A stretch of 64,000 nt of DNA from an uncultured Eubacteriales bacterium (GTDB lineage Bacteria; Bacillota; Clostridia; Peptostreptococcales; Anaerovoracaceae), in assembly GCA_902786855.1 (NCBI GenBank), contig CADAEH010000001.1, positions 186,001-250,000 of the forward strand, given 5' to 3'. A program made the translations under genes and the position numbers. The notes below the pieces were generated by a model. It was given only the letters and a program-made list of their open reading frames with translations, ran no database searches and had not been told where the DNA came from. Position 1 is the first letter of the stretch, and each line of letters starts with the position of its first letter. This document shows positions 19,293 to 28,276 of this stretch, one piece after another.

Positions 19293-20209
19293 AAATACGT
19301 AATAAAACCATTTATAAGCACTTGCTGCCGCTGTATTTTACAGGAGAGGAAAAGCTCCTGGGTCTGTTGCCTGATGATCTCTTTCTGAAAGCAAAGTACC
19401 GGATAGGCTATCACAGAAATCCGGATCTCAGAGACCCCTCCCTGTACAGCGAAAAACTCCAGTGGTATAAGCTGTATTACAGACCTGAGATACTGCACGT
19501 CCTTGCTGACAAGATCAGTGCAAGAAAGTACGCTGCGGAAAGAATAGGAGCAGACAATACGATACCGGTAATAGGAGTATGGGACGATCCTGAGTTGATC
19601 AGAATCGATACGCTTCCGGAAAAATTCGTACTGAAATGCAATCATGACAGCGGTTCTGCTATTATTTGCAAAAGTAAAAATGACTTTGATTTCCGGTACG
19701 CGAAAGACCTGCTGAAGATACGGCTCCGCAGGAATTACTATATCCATAACAGAGAATGGGCATATAAGGATATAAAACCTGAGATCCTCGCGGAACCATA
19801 TCTGGAGGACAGTGAGGGAAGACCTCCGAAAGAGTATAAAGTGTTCTGCTTTGACGGACATGCTGAATGGATAGCATTCTGCAGTGGGACGGCGCATTCA
19901 GATGACAGGACAAAAGATCTCTATGACAGGGATCTTAACCTGTTGAAAATCCGGATGAGTCATCCTAATTCAAAAGAACCGCTGCAGAAAATCAGCTGTC
20001 CGCCGGAAATAATCAGGTATGCAGAGAGTTTGGCACAGGATCTTCCCCATGTCAGAGCAGACTTCTATGCAGTCGATGAAAAAATATACTTCGGCGAGCT
20101 GACGTTCTATCCTGATGGAGGATTTGTACATTTTTCACCGCCTGAATGGGATAAGATATTCGGAAACAGACTCCGGCTGCCTTATCCACTGTCTGGAATC
20201 AATAAATGA
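19289..20209 (+). CDS. TupA-like ATP-grasp family protein
   Basis: This protein of about 306 residues has DPSLYSEKLQWYKLYYRP near the start, then KFVLKCNHDSG and PKEYKVFCFDG, the pattern of the TupA-like ATP-grasp family (PF14305) found in polysaccharide loci. TupA-type enzymes join acidic building blocks such as polyglutamate/glucuronate; many locus members are annotated as glycosyltransferases with unproven chemistry. The ATG at 19289 makes an ATGA overlap with the previous gene and is preferred over an ATG 18 bases upstream. The next gene again overlaps as ATGA. Confidence 0.78.
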   Translation: MKIRNKTIYKHLLPLYFTGEEKLLGLLPDDLFLKAKYRIGYHRNPDLRDPSLYSEKLQWYKLYYRPEILHVLADKISARKYAAERIGADNTIPVIGVWDDPELIRIDTLPEKFVLKCNHDSGSAIICKSKNDFDFRYAKDLLKIRLRRNYYIHNREWAYKDIKPEILAEPYLEDSEGRPPKEYKVFCFDGHAEWIAFCSGTAHSDDRTKDLYDRDLNLLKIRMSHPNSKEPLQKISCPPEIIRYAESLAQDLPHVRADFYAVDEKIYFGELTFYPDGGFVHFSPPEWDKIFGNRLRLPYPLSGINK

Positions 20210-21282
20210 AACAGAAGAAAGTATTATTCATAATCTCAAGCCTCACCGGGGGCGGCGCAGAGCGTGTGACCATCAATCTCAGCGGCGAACTGAGCAAACG
20301 GTATGATGTGACCATAGCTACTCTGTATTCACAGACGGATGCCTACGCGCATGATGAAAAAGTAAAGGTTATTCGATATTATGACTTTATAGCAAAGCTG
20401 TCGCCGCCGGTAAGAAAAATAATCAAAGGAATCGCTCCTCGCCTGATGTGGGTCAACAGCATCAAAAGGTCACTTATGCCGGATGTTACGATCAGTATGC
20501 TTCGGGTACCGAACCTTGTAAATGCGCTTACCCGCAAGGGGGATTACAGGATCGTTTCTGAACGGGCGGACCCGTCAGTGATCGGCAGAAGTTATTACAT
20601 GTATGCCGGACTGGCATCGTCACTTGCAGATCATACGGTGTTCCAGTCCAGGAGAGTACAGAACATGTTCCCCTCACGGATACGTGAAAAGAGCTCGGTG
20701 ATCCTTAATCCTGTCAATGTTGATGTGCGGGCGACCGGGAGAAAATCAGGAAGGATCGTTACTGCAGGCAGACTGACTGACCAGAAGAATCATGCAATGC
20801 TCCTGAGAGCTTTTGCGTCTTTTGCCGCTGAACACCCCGGATATTTCCTGGAGATCTACGGAAAGGGGCCGCTCAGGGATGCGCTTGAGAAACAGACAGC
20901 ACAGCTTGGTCTGTCAGAAAAGGTCAGGATCATCGACTTCTGCACAGACTTTCATGAACAGATCAGGGATGCTGAGATGTTCGTTCTGTCATCGGATTTT
21001 GAAGGGCTCTCCAATGCGCTCCTCGAGGCCATGATGATGGGGATCCCGTGCATTTCCACAGACTGTGCCGGATCGGATGAGATCATTGAAGACATGAAGA
21101 ACGGTCTCCTGGTGCCGGTCGGAGATGAGGCGGCACTCTGCCGGGCGATGGATAAACTCGCCGGAGATGACGATCTGAGGGAATCCATAGCAGAAGAAGG
21201 CATGCGCAGATCAGAGCGTTTCCGCACTGAGACAGTAGTAAAACAGTGGATAGAACTTATTGAGAAACATACTTCACAGTAA
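20206..21282 (+). CDS. Glycosyltransferase family 4
   Basis: This 358-residue GT-B enzyme opens FIISSLTGGGAERVTINLSG and has IVTAGRLTDQKNHAMLLRAF and the donor-site motif SSDFEGLSNALLEAMMMGIP. It is very similar in its C-terminal half to the enzyme at 23108 (the same MMMGIPCIST and NGLLVPVGDE patterns), suggesting duplication. It is coupled to the preceding gene by an ATGA overlap. Confidence 0.83.
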   Translation: MKQKKVLFIISSLTGGGAERVTINLSGELSKRYDVTIATLYSQTDAYAHDEKVKVIRYYDFIAKLSPPVRKIIKGIAPRLMWVNSIKRSLMPDVTISMLRVPNLVNALTRKGDYRIVSERADPSVIGRSYYMYAGLASSLADHTVFQSRRVQNMFPSRIREKSSVILNPVNVDVRATGRKSGRIVTAGRLTDQKNHAMLLRAFASFAAEHPGYFLEIYGKGPLRDALEKQTAQLGLSEKVRIIDFCTDFHEQIRDAEMFVLSSDFEGLSNALLEAMMMGIPCISTDCAGSDEIIEDMKNGLLVPVGDEAALCRAMDKLAGDDDLRESIAEEGMRRSERFRTETVVKQWIELIEKHTSQ

Positions 21283-21287
21283 AAGAC

Positions 21288-21917
21288 ATGAAACCGGAAA
21301 AGATCAAACAGAATAGCAGACGCTATTTTGACAGAGTTGCAGATAAACAGCATATCATACCAGAACCCAATCTCTGCTATGATGCAGTGCTTGAACAGCT
21401 GCGTTCATATGATTTCAAGAGTCTTGCAGATATAAGCTGCGGCACAGGCACTATGCTCAGCCGTATCTGTGAGACCTATGAAAATGACAAGACTCTTTAT
21501 GGAGTAGATCTGTCTCCGAGATCCATCGAAGCAGCTGAGCGGAAAGCCGGGGAGAGAGTTCACCTGAAAGAAGGAGATATAGATGATCTTCCTCTTGACG
21601 ATGGATGTGTAGATATAGCGCTCAATATGCACAGTTTCCACCATTATCCGGATCCGCTGAATGCATTGAAAGAACTCCGCAGAATACTGAACGACAGCGG
21701 GAAACTGCTCCTTGTTGAAAATGATTATTCTTTCCTGAAAAGGCTGAAAGTCAATCTCCGCCATATGCGTAAACGCCACAGACAAGGGGATGTGAAAATG
21801 TATTCGGCAGCACAGCTTGAAGATATGATCAGACGATCCGGCATGAAAGTCGTAGAGTCAAAGCCGATCGCAGAGCACTCGAGACTTTTCATCTGTGCCA
21901 AAAATGATAATGTATGA
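21288..21917 (+). CDS. SAM-dependent class I methyltransferase
   Basis: This 209-residue protein has the SAM-binding motif LADISCGTGTML near residues 41-52, DLSPRSIEAAERK and NMHSFHHYPDPLNAL. This is the Methyltransf_11 layout, close to phospholipid/quinone or sugar methyltransferases. Within a run of glycosyltransferases it probably O-methylates a sugar, perhaps to cap chains. The stop overlaps the next ATG as ATGA at 21914. Confidence 0.8.
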   Translation: MKPEKIKQNSRRYFDRVADKQHIIPEPNLCYDAVLEQLRSYDFKSLADISCGTGTMLSRICETYENDKTLYGVDLSPRSIEAAERKAGERVHLKEGDIDDLPLDDGCVDIALNMHSFHHYPDPLNALKELRRILNDSGKLLLVENDYSFLKRLKVNLRHMRKRHRQGDVKMYSAAQLEDMIRRSGMKVVESKPIAEHSRLFICAKNDNV

Positions 21918-23080
21918 AGATACTGATTATTACGCATGAATATCCTCCTGTCGGAGGCGGCGGTGCGAACGCATGTCGTGCTCTTTCCCGGAATTTTGCT
22001 GCGGAAGGTCATTTTGTTCACGTATTGACTGTAAGGTACGGAGATCTTCCATACCGTGAGGAACTGTATTCAGGCAGGCTTGTGATCACAAGAGTCAATG
22101 CGAAGCGATCAGCGCGTGATCACTGCAGCGCGGCGGAAATGTTCGATTATCTTAAGAAGGCTTATAAAGAGGCAGAGTCTGTTCTGTCTGCAGAGACTTA
22201 TGATATCTGCCTGTGCTTTTTTGGCATTCCCGGAGGCGTTCTTGCGCACAGACTTAAGAAAAAATACGCTCTGCCCTATGCGGTCAGGATGGGCGGAGGG
22301 GATATCCCCGGTTTTCAGAAGCGATTCAAGGCTCTGTATCAGGTGGTCGGACCTGAACTCCGCATGATATGGAGAGATGCTTCTGCGCTTGTTGCCAACA
22401 GCGAGGGGCTCAGGAAAATGGCGGAGGCCTTTTGTGACCGATATCCTGTTCAGGTCATCCCGAATGGCGTAGATACCGATATATTTTATCCTGCTGCCGG
22501 AAAGGGGACAGATCCTGGAGGATCCGGAAAAAAGGGGCCGGTACAGCTGTTGACCGTATGCCGCATTATTGAAAGAAAAGGGCTCAAGGATGTCATTCCT
22601 TGCCTTAATACCATTGAGAGCAGGACAGGCAGATCTGTACGCTGGACAATAGCCGGAAGCGGTCCGTACCGGGAGGAACTTGAAAGGATCGCCGAAGAAT
22701 ACGATGCAGCAGATAAGATCGTATTCGCCGGGCATAAGGAAGGCGAGGCACTCGCACAGCTGTATCGGAGTGCCGATATTTTCGTGTTCCCTTCGCTTCG
22801 GGAGGGCATGCCCAATGCTGTGCTTGAGGCCATGGCGTCAGGGCTCCCGATCGTGATGAGAAAGGAATGCCAGGGTGCAGAAGAACTGGTAAAGGATAAC
22901 GGTCTGCTGTCAGACGGCAGCTTTGCTGACACACTGACAGAATTAATAAACAGAGGCGAAACTGAGTGGATAAGGATGGGAAATATAAGCCGCAAAACAG
23001 TGACCGAGGCGTATACGTGGAAACATACATCGGATAAATACCTGATGCTGCTTGACAGGATCCTGTCCGGGAAGGCTTAA
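21914..23080 (+). CDS. Glycosyltransferase family 4
   Basis: This 388-residue GT-B enzyme opens ILIITHEYPPVGGGGANACRA and has VCRIIERKGLKDVIPC and PSLREGMPNAVLEAMASGLP. YPPVGGGGAN is the typical acceptor loop of the GT4 subgroup. It starts inside the methyltransferase stop (ATGA). It probably adds another sugar to the lipid-linked glycan. Confidence 0.83.
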   Translation: MKILIITHEYPPVGGGGANACRALSRNFAAEGHFVHVLTVRYGDLPYREELYSGRLVITRVNAKRSARDHCSAAEMFDYLKKAYKEAESVLSAETYDICLCFFGIPGGVLAHRLKKKYALPYAVRMGGGDIPGFQKRFKALYQVVGPELRMIWRDASALVANSEGLRKMAEAFCDRYPVQVIPNGVDTDIFYPAAGKGTDPGGSGKKGPVQLLTVCRIIERKGLKDVIPCLNTIESRTGRSVRWTIAGSGPYREELERIAEEYDAADKIVFAGHKEGEALAQLYRSADIFVFPSLREGMPNAVLEAMASGLPIVMRKECQGAEELVKDNGLLSDGSFADTLTELINRGETEWIRMGNISRKTVTEAYTWKHTSDKYLMLLDRILSGKA

Positions 23081-23107
23081 AATAACAATAGCAGGAGAGA
23101 TCTGCCG

Positions 23108-24250
23108 GTGGAAATCAAAGCAAAAAATCCGATCCGATTTATGAAAAAAGGGATCCGTGCAATCAATATCTTCAGGAGCGGAAAGTTTTTCCGGACGGAT
23201 TCTGATGGAAAAAAAGAGCTGTTTATCATGATCAGCTCTTTTTCCAGAGGCGGAGCCCAGCGGGTAGCGGCAGTTCTTGCTTCTGAATTAAGCAAAAAAT
23301 ACCATGTGACAGCGATCATACGAATCGAAGCGGAAGCATCGTATCCGATCGACAGCAGAGTTGAGGTCATCAGGGTCCCGACGGAACAATTAGGTAACAG
23401 AATGAAAAAGACCTATATCCGCTTGCTTAAAATATGCCGGAGACCTGTGGCATCGATCTCGTTCATGTTTGACAGCAACCGCATGAACACATGGGGAGGA
23501 GGGAGCTGCAAAGTCATATGCTCTGAACGGAACAATCCTGCCAAAAAAATGCCGGAAAGATTCGAAGAAACAGCGGACCAGTACAGAAAAGCCGATCATG
23601 TCGTATTTCAGTCAGAAGCAGTCAGGGATCTGTATGATGAAGCGATCCGCAGCCACAGCTCCGTATTGCCCAATCCGGTAAGTGTTGCCTGCTACGCTTC
23701 TCCGGATACAAAACACAGAATAGTTACAGCCGGACGGCTGCATCCTCAGAAGAACCAGGCGATGCTGATCAGAGCTTTTGCGGAGTTCCTCAGGAATCAC
23801 CGTGACTACACATTGTCTATATATGGATCCGGGGAGCTTGAAAGTGAACTGAAACAACTCGCCGCAGACCTCGGTGCAGAAAGCGCGGTGCTGTTTCACG
23901 GAAATGTTGAAAATATCCATCAGGAGATCGCAGATGCTGAAATGTTCGTACTCTCCTCAGACTATGAGGGGCTTTCAAACGCTCTGCTCGAGGCGATGAT
24001 GATGGGGATACCATGTATTTCCACTGCCTGCGAGGGATCGACAGACGTTATCCGTTCAGGTGAAAACGGGATCCTGGTACCGGTAGGCGATGAAGAGGAG
24101 CTGTACAAGGCAATGTGTGCTCTGGCAGATGACGAAAAGAAGAGGAAAGAACTCGCCTGCGAAGGCCGTAAGACAGGAGAAGGATTCCGTAAAGAAAAAG
24201 TCGCGGAAATGTGGATCGAAATGATCGAAAGGGTAGCTGCGGAACAATGA
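23108..24250 (+). CDS. Glycosyltransferase family 4
   Basis: This 380-residue GT-B enzyme starts with GTG at 23108, with AGGAGA about 10 bases upstream. After a basic N-terminal lead of about 40 residues comes FIMISSFSRGGAQRVAAVLA, then IVTAGRLHPQKNQAMLIRAF and SSDYEGLSNALLEAMMMGIP. It is paralogous to the gene at 20206. Its stop overlaps the start of the beta-helix/Wzt gene as ATGA at 24247, so the lyase-like fusion is translated with the glycosyltransferases. Confidence 0.82.
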   Translation: MEIKAKNPIRFMKKGIRAINIFRSGKFFRTDSDGKKELFIMISSFSRGGAQRVAAVLASELSKKYHVTAIIRIEAEASYPIDSRVEVIRVPTEQLGNRMKKTYIRLLKICRRPVASISFMFDSNRMNTWGGGSCKVICSERNNPAKKMPERFEETADQYRKADHVVFQSEAVRDLYDEAIRSHSSVLPNPVSVACYASPDTKHRIVTAGRLHPQKNQAMLIRAFAEFLRNHRDYTLSIYGSGELESELKQLAADLGAESAVLFHGNVENIHQEIADAEMFVLSSDYEGLSNALLEAMMMGIPCISTACEGSTDVIRSGENGILVPVGDEEELYKAMCALADDEKKRKELACEGRKTGEGFRKEKVAEMWIEMIERVAAEQ

Positions 24251-27200
24251 CAGAACACAGCAGTGACAATAAAATACTTCGCTGGAATGATATAAGCTGG
24301 GTAAAGGATCATATCAACGTCAGAAAATTCAGACCTGACCGGGTCGAAGAATCTGAAGTTGTAAAGAAACAGCTTGCAGAGCATTTTTTCGCTGAGGACG
24401 ATGAACATTTCCGGATCATTTCCTTCCCGGGCAAGGGAAAGGTCACCGATTCCGGATATGATATGTTCGTGTGCCTTTATACTGCACTTCCGGCAGAAAG
24501 AGATATTACATTCAGAGCTGATGTTCTGGTCGCAAAAGCACCGGATATGGATAAACTGAACGGACAGGAATCTTTCGGACTGTTCTTCAGAGATACGATG
24601 GATAAGGAGCCTGCTACCGGCTACTATTATTCAAACATGGCAGCTGCAGGTCTGTGGGATGGCAGATATGGCATGTTCGGCAGAGATGGAATAACAGCGA
24701 AAGATCATGGGCATATAAGAAACATCCGCGGTTATGGCAAGGGAACATTGCATGGTGCAGATGATCATATGCCTCTGCACATAGAACTTGATAAGAAAGG
24801 CAGTACTGTTTCCGCATTTATTGGATCCGGCAGCACAGAGATCCTGATCCATGAGGAAACAAGAACTGGATTTCAGCCGGATGGCTTCAGATGCAGAGAC
24901 GATAAATTCGTTTATGCGGGCTTCCTGGCTGCCCGGGGATTTGAGCTGGAGATCATCAAGGATTCGGTTGAGATCTGCATAGGACCGGAGACGGATCAGC
25001 CGGGAGCAGATCTGAAAACAGCATCTGTTCCGGATGCTTTCCGGGATAAGGATGAGGAAAAAGCCGCTTATCGTGACGCGTCACAACCGACCAGTGTCAT
25101 ATGGGCTTCACCTGACGGCAGACCTGAAGGCGGAGGCAGCAAGACAGATCCGTGCGATCTGTATACAGCAGTTGCTGCGTGCCGTGATGGCGAAGAAGTC
25201 CGTCTTATGGCAGGCTGCTATTATCCCGGGGAATCCATTGTTCTTGGATGCGGCGATCCGGAGGAGCAGGGGCTGCGAAGGTACTTCACAGGAGAAGTGC
25301 AGGGCGATGAGCGGGCTGTGCTGGATTTCGGAGACACATCGAACAGTCTCAGGATCACAGGAGACTGCTGGGACGTGTCAGATATTGATGTGACGAGAGG
25401 GAATGGTATATGCATCGAAGGCAGTTACAACAGGATCCTGAGGTGCACTTCCCATAATAATAATGAAACAGGTGTGCTGATAAGACACCCGGATAATAAT
25501 TCGCCGAGATCAGAATGGCCGTCATACAATCTGGTTGAGGACTGTACTTCATCTGAGAACTGCGATCCTTCCGGACAGCATGCTGATGGTTTTGCATGCA
25601 AGGTCGCTGCAGGCGAGGGGAATGTTTTCCGCCGCTGCAAAGCCTTTATGAATACAGATGACGGATTTGATCTGTTTTCAAAGAACAGACCGATCGGAGC
25701 GGTGATTATTGAAAACTGTGAGAGCTATAAAAACGGATATCTGCGCAGTGCGGATGACAGTCTGACAGAATCTTTCGGAAACGGGAACGGGTTCAAGCTC
25801 GGAGGCAGCGGAGAAAGGGTCGAACACGTTGTCCTGGGATCCTCAGCATGGAGCAACCGGGGACATGGTTTCACCAATAACTCCAACCCGTCATTGATAC
25901 TGAAAGGCTGTAAAGGCCGGGATAACGAAAAAGGCAACCTGAAGTTTATTACTTACAGCGGTGATGCTGCTGTGAACAAAATAATAGAGAATTGTGACTT
26001 CGGCGAAGAGCGCAAGGTCATGATAAGCATCAACAACATCGAAAAAGAATACCGCCTCGGACAGATCGGACACGGCACACTGCAGAGGGACCTTCAGAGC
26101 TGGTGGGCAAGGCGCACAAAAAAGGAAGACCCGAACCTCAAGATCGGCAGTGAGCAGAGACTGACCGGAGATATCCTGCATGCTCTCAACGGAGTAGACC
26201 TTACGGTATATCAGGGAGAGCGGCTCGGTATCATAGGCGGAAACGGAGCAGGCAAGAGCACTTTGCTCAAGCTCATATCCAGGGTAGCCTCTCCTACACG
26301 CGGGAGTATGGACCTTTACGGCAGGGTCACGTCAATGCTGGAAGTCGGGACCGGATTCCATGGCGAGATGACCGGAAGGGAAAACATATACCTCAACGGA
26401 ACGATATTGGGCATGAGCAAGTCCGAGATAGATTCCAAGCTTGATGAGATCATCGCCTTCTCAGAGATAGGAGAATATATCGACACTCCGGTCAAAAGAT
26501 ATTCAAGCGGCATGTATGTAAGGCTGGCTTTCTCAGTAGCAGCCCACCTTGACAGTGAGATCGTGATCATGGATGAGGTCCTCGCGGTAGGTGACGTGGG
26601 ATTTCAGAAAAAGTGCATACGCAAAATGCGGCAGGCTGCAGAGGATGAAAACAGGACGATACTTTATGTCAGCCACAACATGACTACAGTAAGGGAATTG
26701 TGTGACCGATGCATCGTCCTCGCCGAAGGAAAGATAATATTTGACGGCGATGTCGATGATGCTATCAGCTGCTATACGAAGTATCTTCAGTCATCTCCGG
26801 ATGAAGAAAAGAACCTTCTTCTGAAAGAACGGAGAGATAAAGAACTTACCGGTATCTGCAAGGTCGCAGAACTGAATGTGGATGAGAACGTCATCAAATC
26901 AAAACAGGATCTTGAGTTTGAGATCGCATTCAGCAGTACTGAAGAGCGCAGCGATGTATGCATAAGGCTGATCGTCTGTAACGGGCCGGGCGTAGTGATC
27001 GGGATGGCATATTCGGATCCGGTGAAAGTGAAAAAGGGTATCACTCGTGCCAGATATTCACTTTCCCCCGGGAATCTGGCACCCGGAGAATACGTATGCG
27101 ACATTGCGGTATTTGAATTCCGCAATGAGATCGAGCTGAAGCATGATTTTGTCAGCAAGGTGCTGCCTTTCCGTATACAGGAAGAGGAGACATTGTTCGG

Positions 27201-27285
27201 AAGATCGTGGAAGGTCAGAGCCTGGGGGAATATCAGGCTGGAACATATCAGAACAGAGGAACTGACGTATGAGCGGCAGGAGTGA
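24247..27285 (+). CDS. Polysaccharide-lyase-like beta-helix fused to a Wzt-type ABC exporter ATPase
   Basis: The protein has about 1012 residues and three parts. Residues 1-240 are a beta-rich, concanavalin-like region. Residues 270-585 are a right-handed beta-helix with polysaccharide lyase family 9 hallmarks: ADGFACK (D447), NTDDGFDLF (D471, D472, D475) and GNGFKLGG (K517). Residues 592-1012 are a complete Wzt: Walker A GGNGAGKST from 664, a SSGMYVRLAFS signature, a DEVLAVGD Walker B, and a C-terminal Wzt carbohydrate-binding domain. No signal peptide is present, so the lyase-like part would be cytoplasmic. ATG 24247 overlaps the preceding stop. An in-frame ATG at 26020 could start Wzt alone. 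The permease follows with a 17-base overlap. Confidence 0.85.
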   Translation: MTEHSSDNKILRWNDISWVKDHINVRKFRPDRVEESEVVKKQLAEHFFAEDDEHFRIISFPGKGKVTDSGYDMFVCLYTALPAERDITFRADVLVAKAPDMDKLNGQESFGLFFRDTMDKEPATGYYYSNMAAAGLWDGRYGMFGRDGITAKDHGHIRNIRGYGKGTLHGADDHMPLHIELDKKGSTVSAFIGSGSTEILIHEETRTGFQPDGFRCRDDKFVYAGFLAARGFELEIIKDSVEICIGPETDQPGADLKTASVPDAFRDKDEEKAAYRDASQPTSVIWASPDGRPEGGGSKTDPCDLYTAVAACRDGEEVRLMAGCYYPGESIVLGCGDPEEQGLRRYFTGEVQGDERAVLDFGDTSNSLRITGDCWDVSDIDVTRGNGICIEGSYNRILRCTSHNNNETGVLIRHPDNNSPRSEWPSYNLVEDCTSSENCDPSGQHADGFACKVAAGEGNVFRRCKAFMNTDDGFDLFSKNRPIGAVIIENCESYKNGYLRSADDSLTESFGNGNGFKLGGSGERVEHVVLGSSAWSNRGHGFTNNSNPSLILKGCKGRDNEKGNLKFITYSGDAAVNKIIENCDFGEERKVMISINNIEKEYRLGQIGHGTLQRDLQSWWARRTKKEDPNLKIGSEQRLTGDILHALNGVDLTVYQGERLGIIGGNGAGKSTLLKLISRVASPTRGSMDLYGRVTSMLEVGTGFHGEMTGRENIYLNGTILGMSKSEIDSKLDEIIAFSEIGEYIDTPVKRYSSGMYVRLAFSVAAHLDSEIVIMDEVLAVGDVGFQKKCIRKMRQAAEDENRTILYVSHNMTTVRELCDRCIVLAEGKIIFDGDVDDAISCYTKYLQSSPDEEKNLLLKERRDKELTGICKVAELNVDENVIKSKQDLEFEIAFSSTEERSDVCIRLIVCNGPGVVIGMAYSDPVKVKKGITRARYSLSPGNLAPGEYVCDIAVFEFRNEIELKHDFVSKVLPFRIQEEETLFGRSWKVRAWGNIRLEHIRTEELTYERQE

Positions 27286-28126
27286 CAATTATCACATTCA
27301 TATAGAAGGAGGACAGAGTCCGCTTTCTCTCAATCTCAGAGAGATATGGCGGTACCGCGATCTTATAGTGCTGTTCACACGCAGGACCATGGCCCTGAAG
27401 TACAAGCAGACGGTACTCGGACCACTCTGGCTCGTAGTGGCGCCGTTTCTGACCAGTGTAGTATATGCAGCCGTATTCAAGGGCATCGCGGGCATAAGTA
27501 CAGAAGGAGTTCCGGCTTTGCTGTTTTATCTGTGCAGTCATTCTCTGTGGAATTTCTTCTCATCATGCCTCAAGAGGAATTCAGCTACATTCATCAGTAA
27601 CGCTAACATTTTCGGCAAAGTGTATTTCCCGAGACTTGCGATATCTTTCTCTACAGTGCTTTCTGCTCTGCTGGAGTTTCTGATCGAATTCGGGATGATC
27701 CTGATGATCCTGTTATTCTACGCGCTGAAAGGTGAAGCTCATCCTTCACTGGTACTCATACCGCTGCTGCCTTTTGTTATTCTCACTACAGGTATGATGG
27801 GCATGGGTCTCGGAGTGCTCGTCTCGAGCATGACCACAAAATATAAAGACCTGAGTCTGCTTGTAGATTTCGGTGTATCACTGTGGATGTATGCGACCCC
27901 TGTTGTATACCCTCTCTCTCAGCTGAATGAGGGAGGGACGCTGTACCGTTTAATGGCATTGAATCCTATGACAGCACCTATGGAATTATTCCGTAAAATA
28001 ATGCTCGGACAAGGCAGCATCAACGTGCTTTCCGTTGTTATATCGCTTGTCTTCACGGCTGTCGCGCTGATCGGAGGAATGCTTATTTTCAACAAAGTGG
28101 AGCGCAGCTTTATAGATACTATTTAG
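27269..28126 (+). CDS. wzm: ABC-2 type polysaccharide exporter permease (Wzm/TagG/RgpC-like)
   Basis: This 285-residue membrane protein has six membrane segments. RDLIVLFTRRTMALKYKQTVLGPLWLV is split here by the family's amphipathic N-terminal helix, and YATPVVYPLSQL and NPMTAPMELFR are the conserved late motifs. It pairs with the overlapping Wzt-like ATPase to export a lipid-linked polymer. It is the last gene before a gap of 150 bases, so the long co-directional block probably ends here. Confidence 0.9.
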   Translation: MSGRSDNYHIHIEGGQSPLSLNLREIWRYRDLIVLFTRRTMALKYKQTVLGPLWLVVAPFLTSVVYAAVFKGIAGISTEGVPALLFYLCSHSLWNFFSSCLKRNSATFISNANIFGKVYFPRLAISFSTVLSALLEFLIEFGMILMILLFYALKGEAHPSLVLIPLLPFVILTTGMMGMGLGVLVSSMTTKYKDLSLLVDFGVSLWMYATPVVYPLSQLNEGGTLYRLMALNPMTAPMELFRKIMLGQGSINVLSVVISLVFTAVALIGGMLIFNKVERSFIDTI

Positions 28127-28182
28127 CAGAGAACGAAGTTTTCGCACAAGCTCTGAACGAAACGCATAGAATATTGCGCGCG

Positions 28183-28213
28183 GTTAGTATTCAGAGCAAA
28201 AAGATGTTACAAT
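28183..28213 (+). promoter_or_regulatory. Candidate extended -10 promoter before rfbB
   Basis: TGTTACAAT at 28205-28213 is an extended -10 (TG-n-TACAAT). The -35 is weak (GTTAGT at 28183). It lies in the 150-base gap after the permease, about 64 bases before the rfbB start. Confidence 0.4.
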
Positions 28214-28276
28214 AAATCAAAATGACTGATCAGAGCAAGGGCTCAGGGATCAGCGGGATCAGGAAGGAATACTCAT

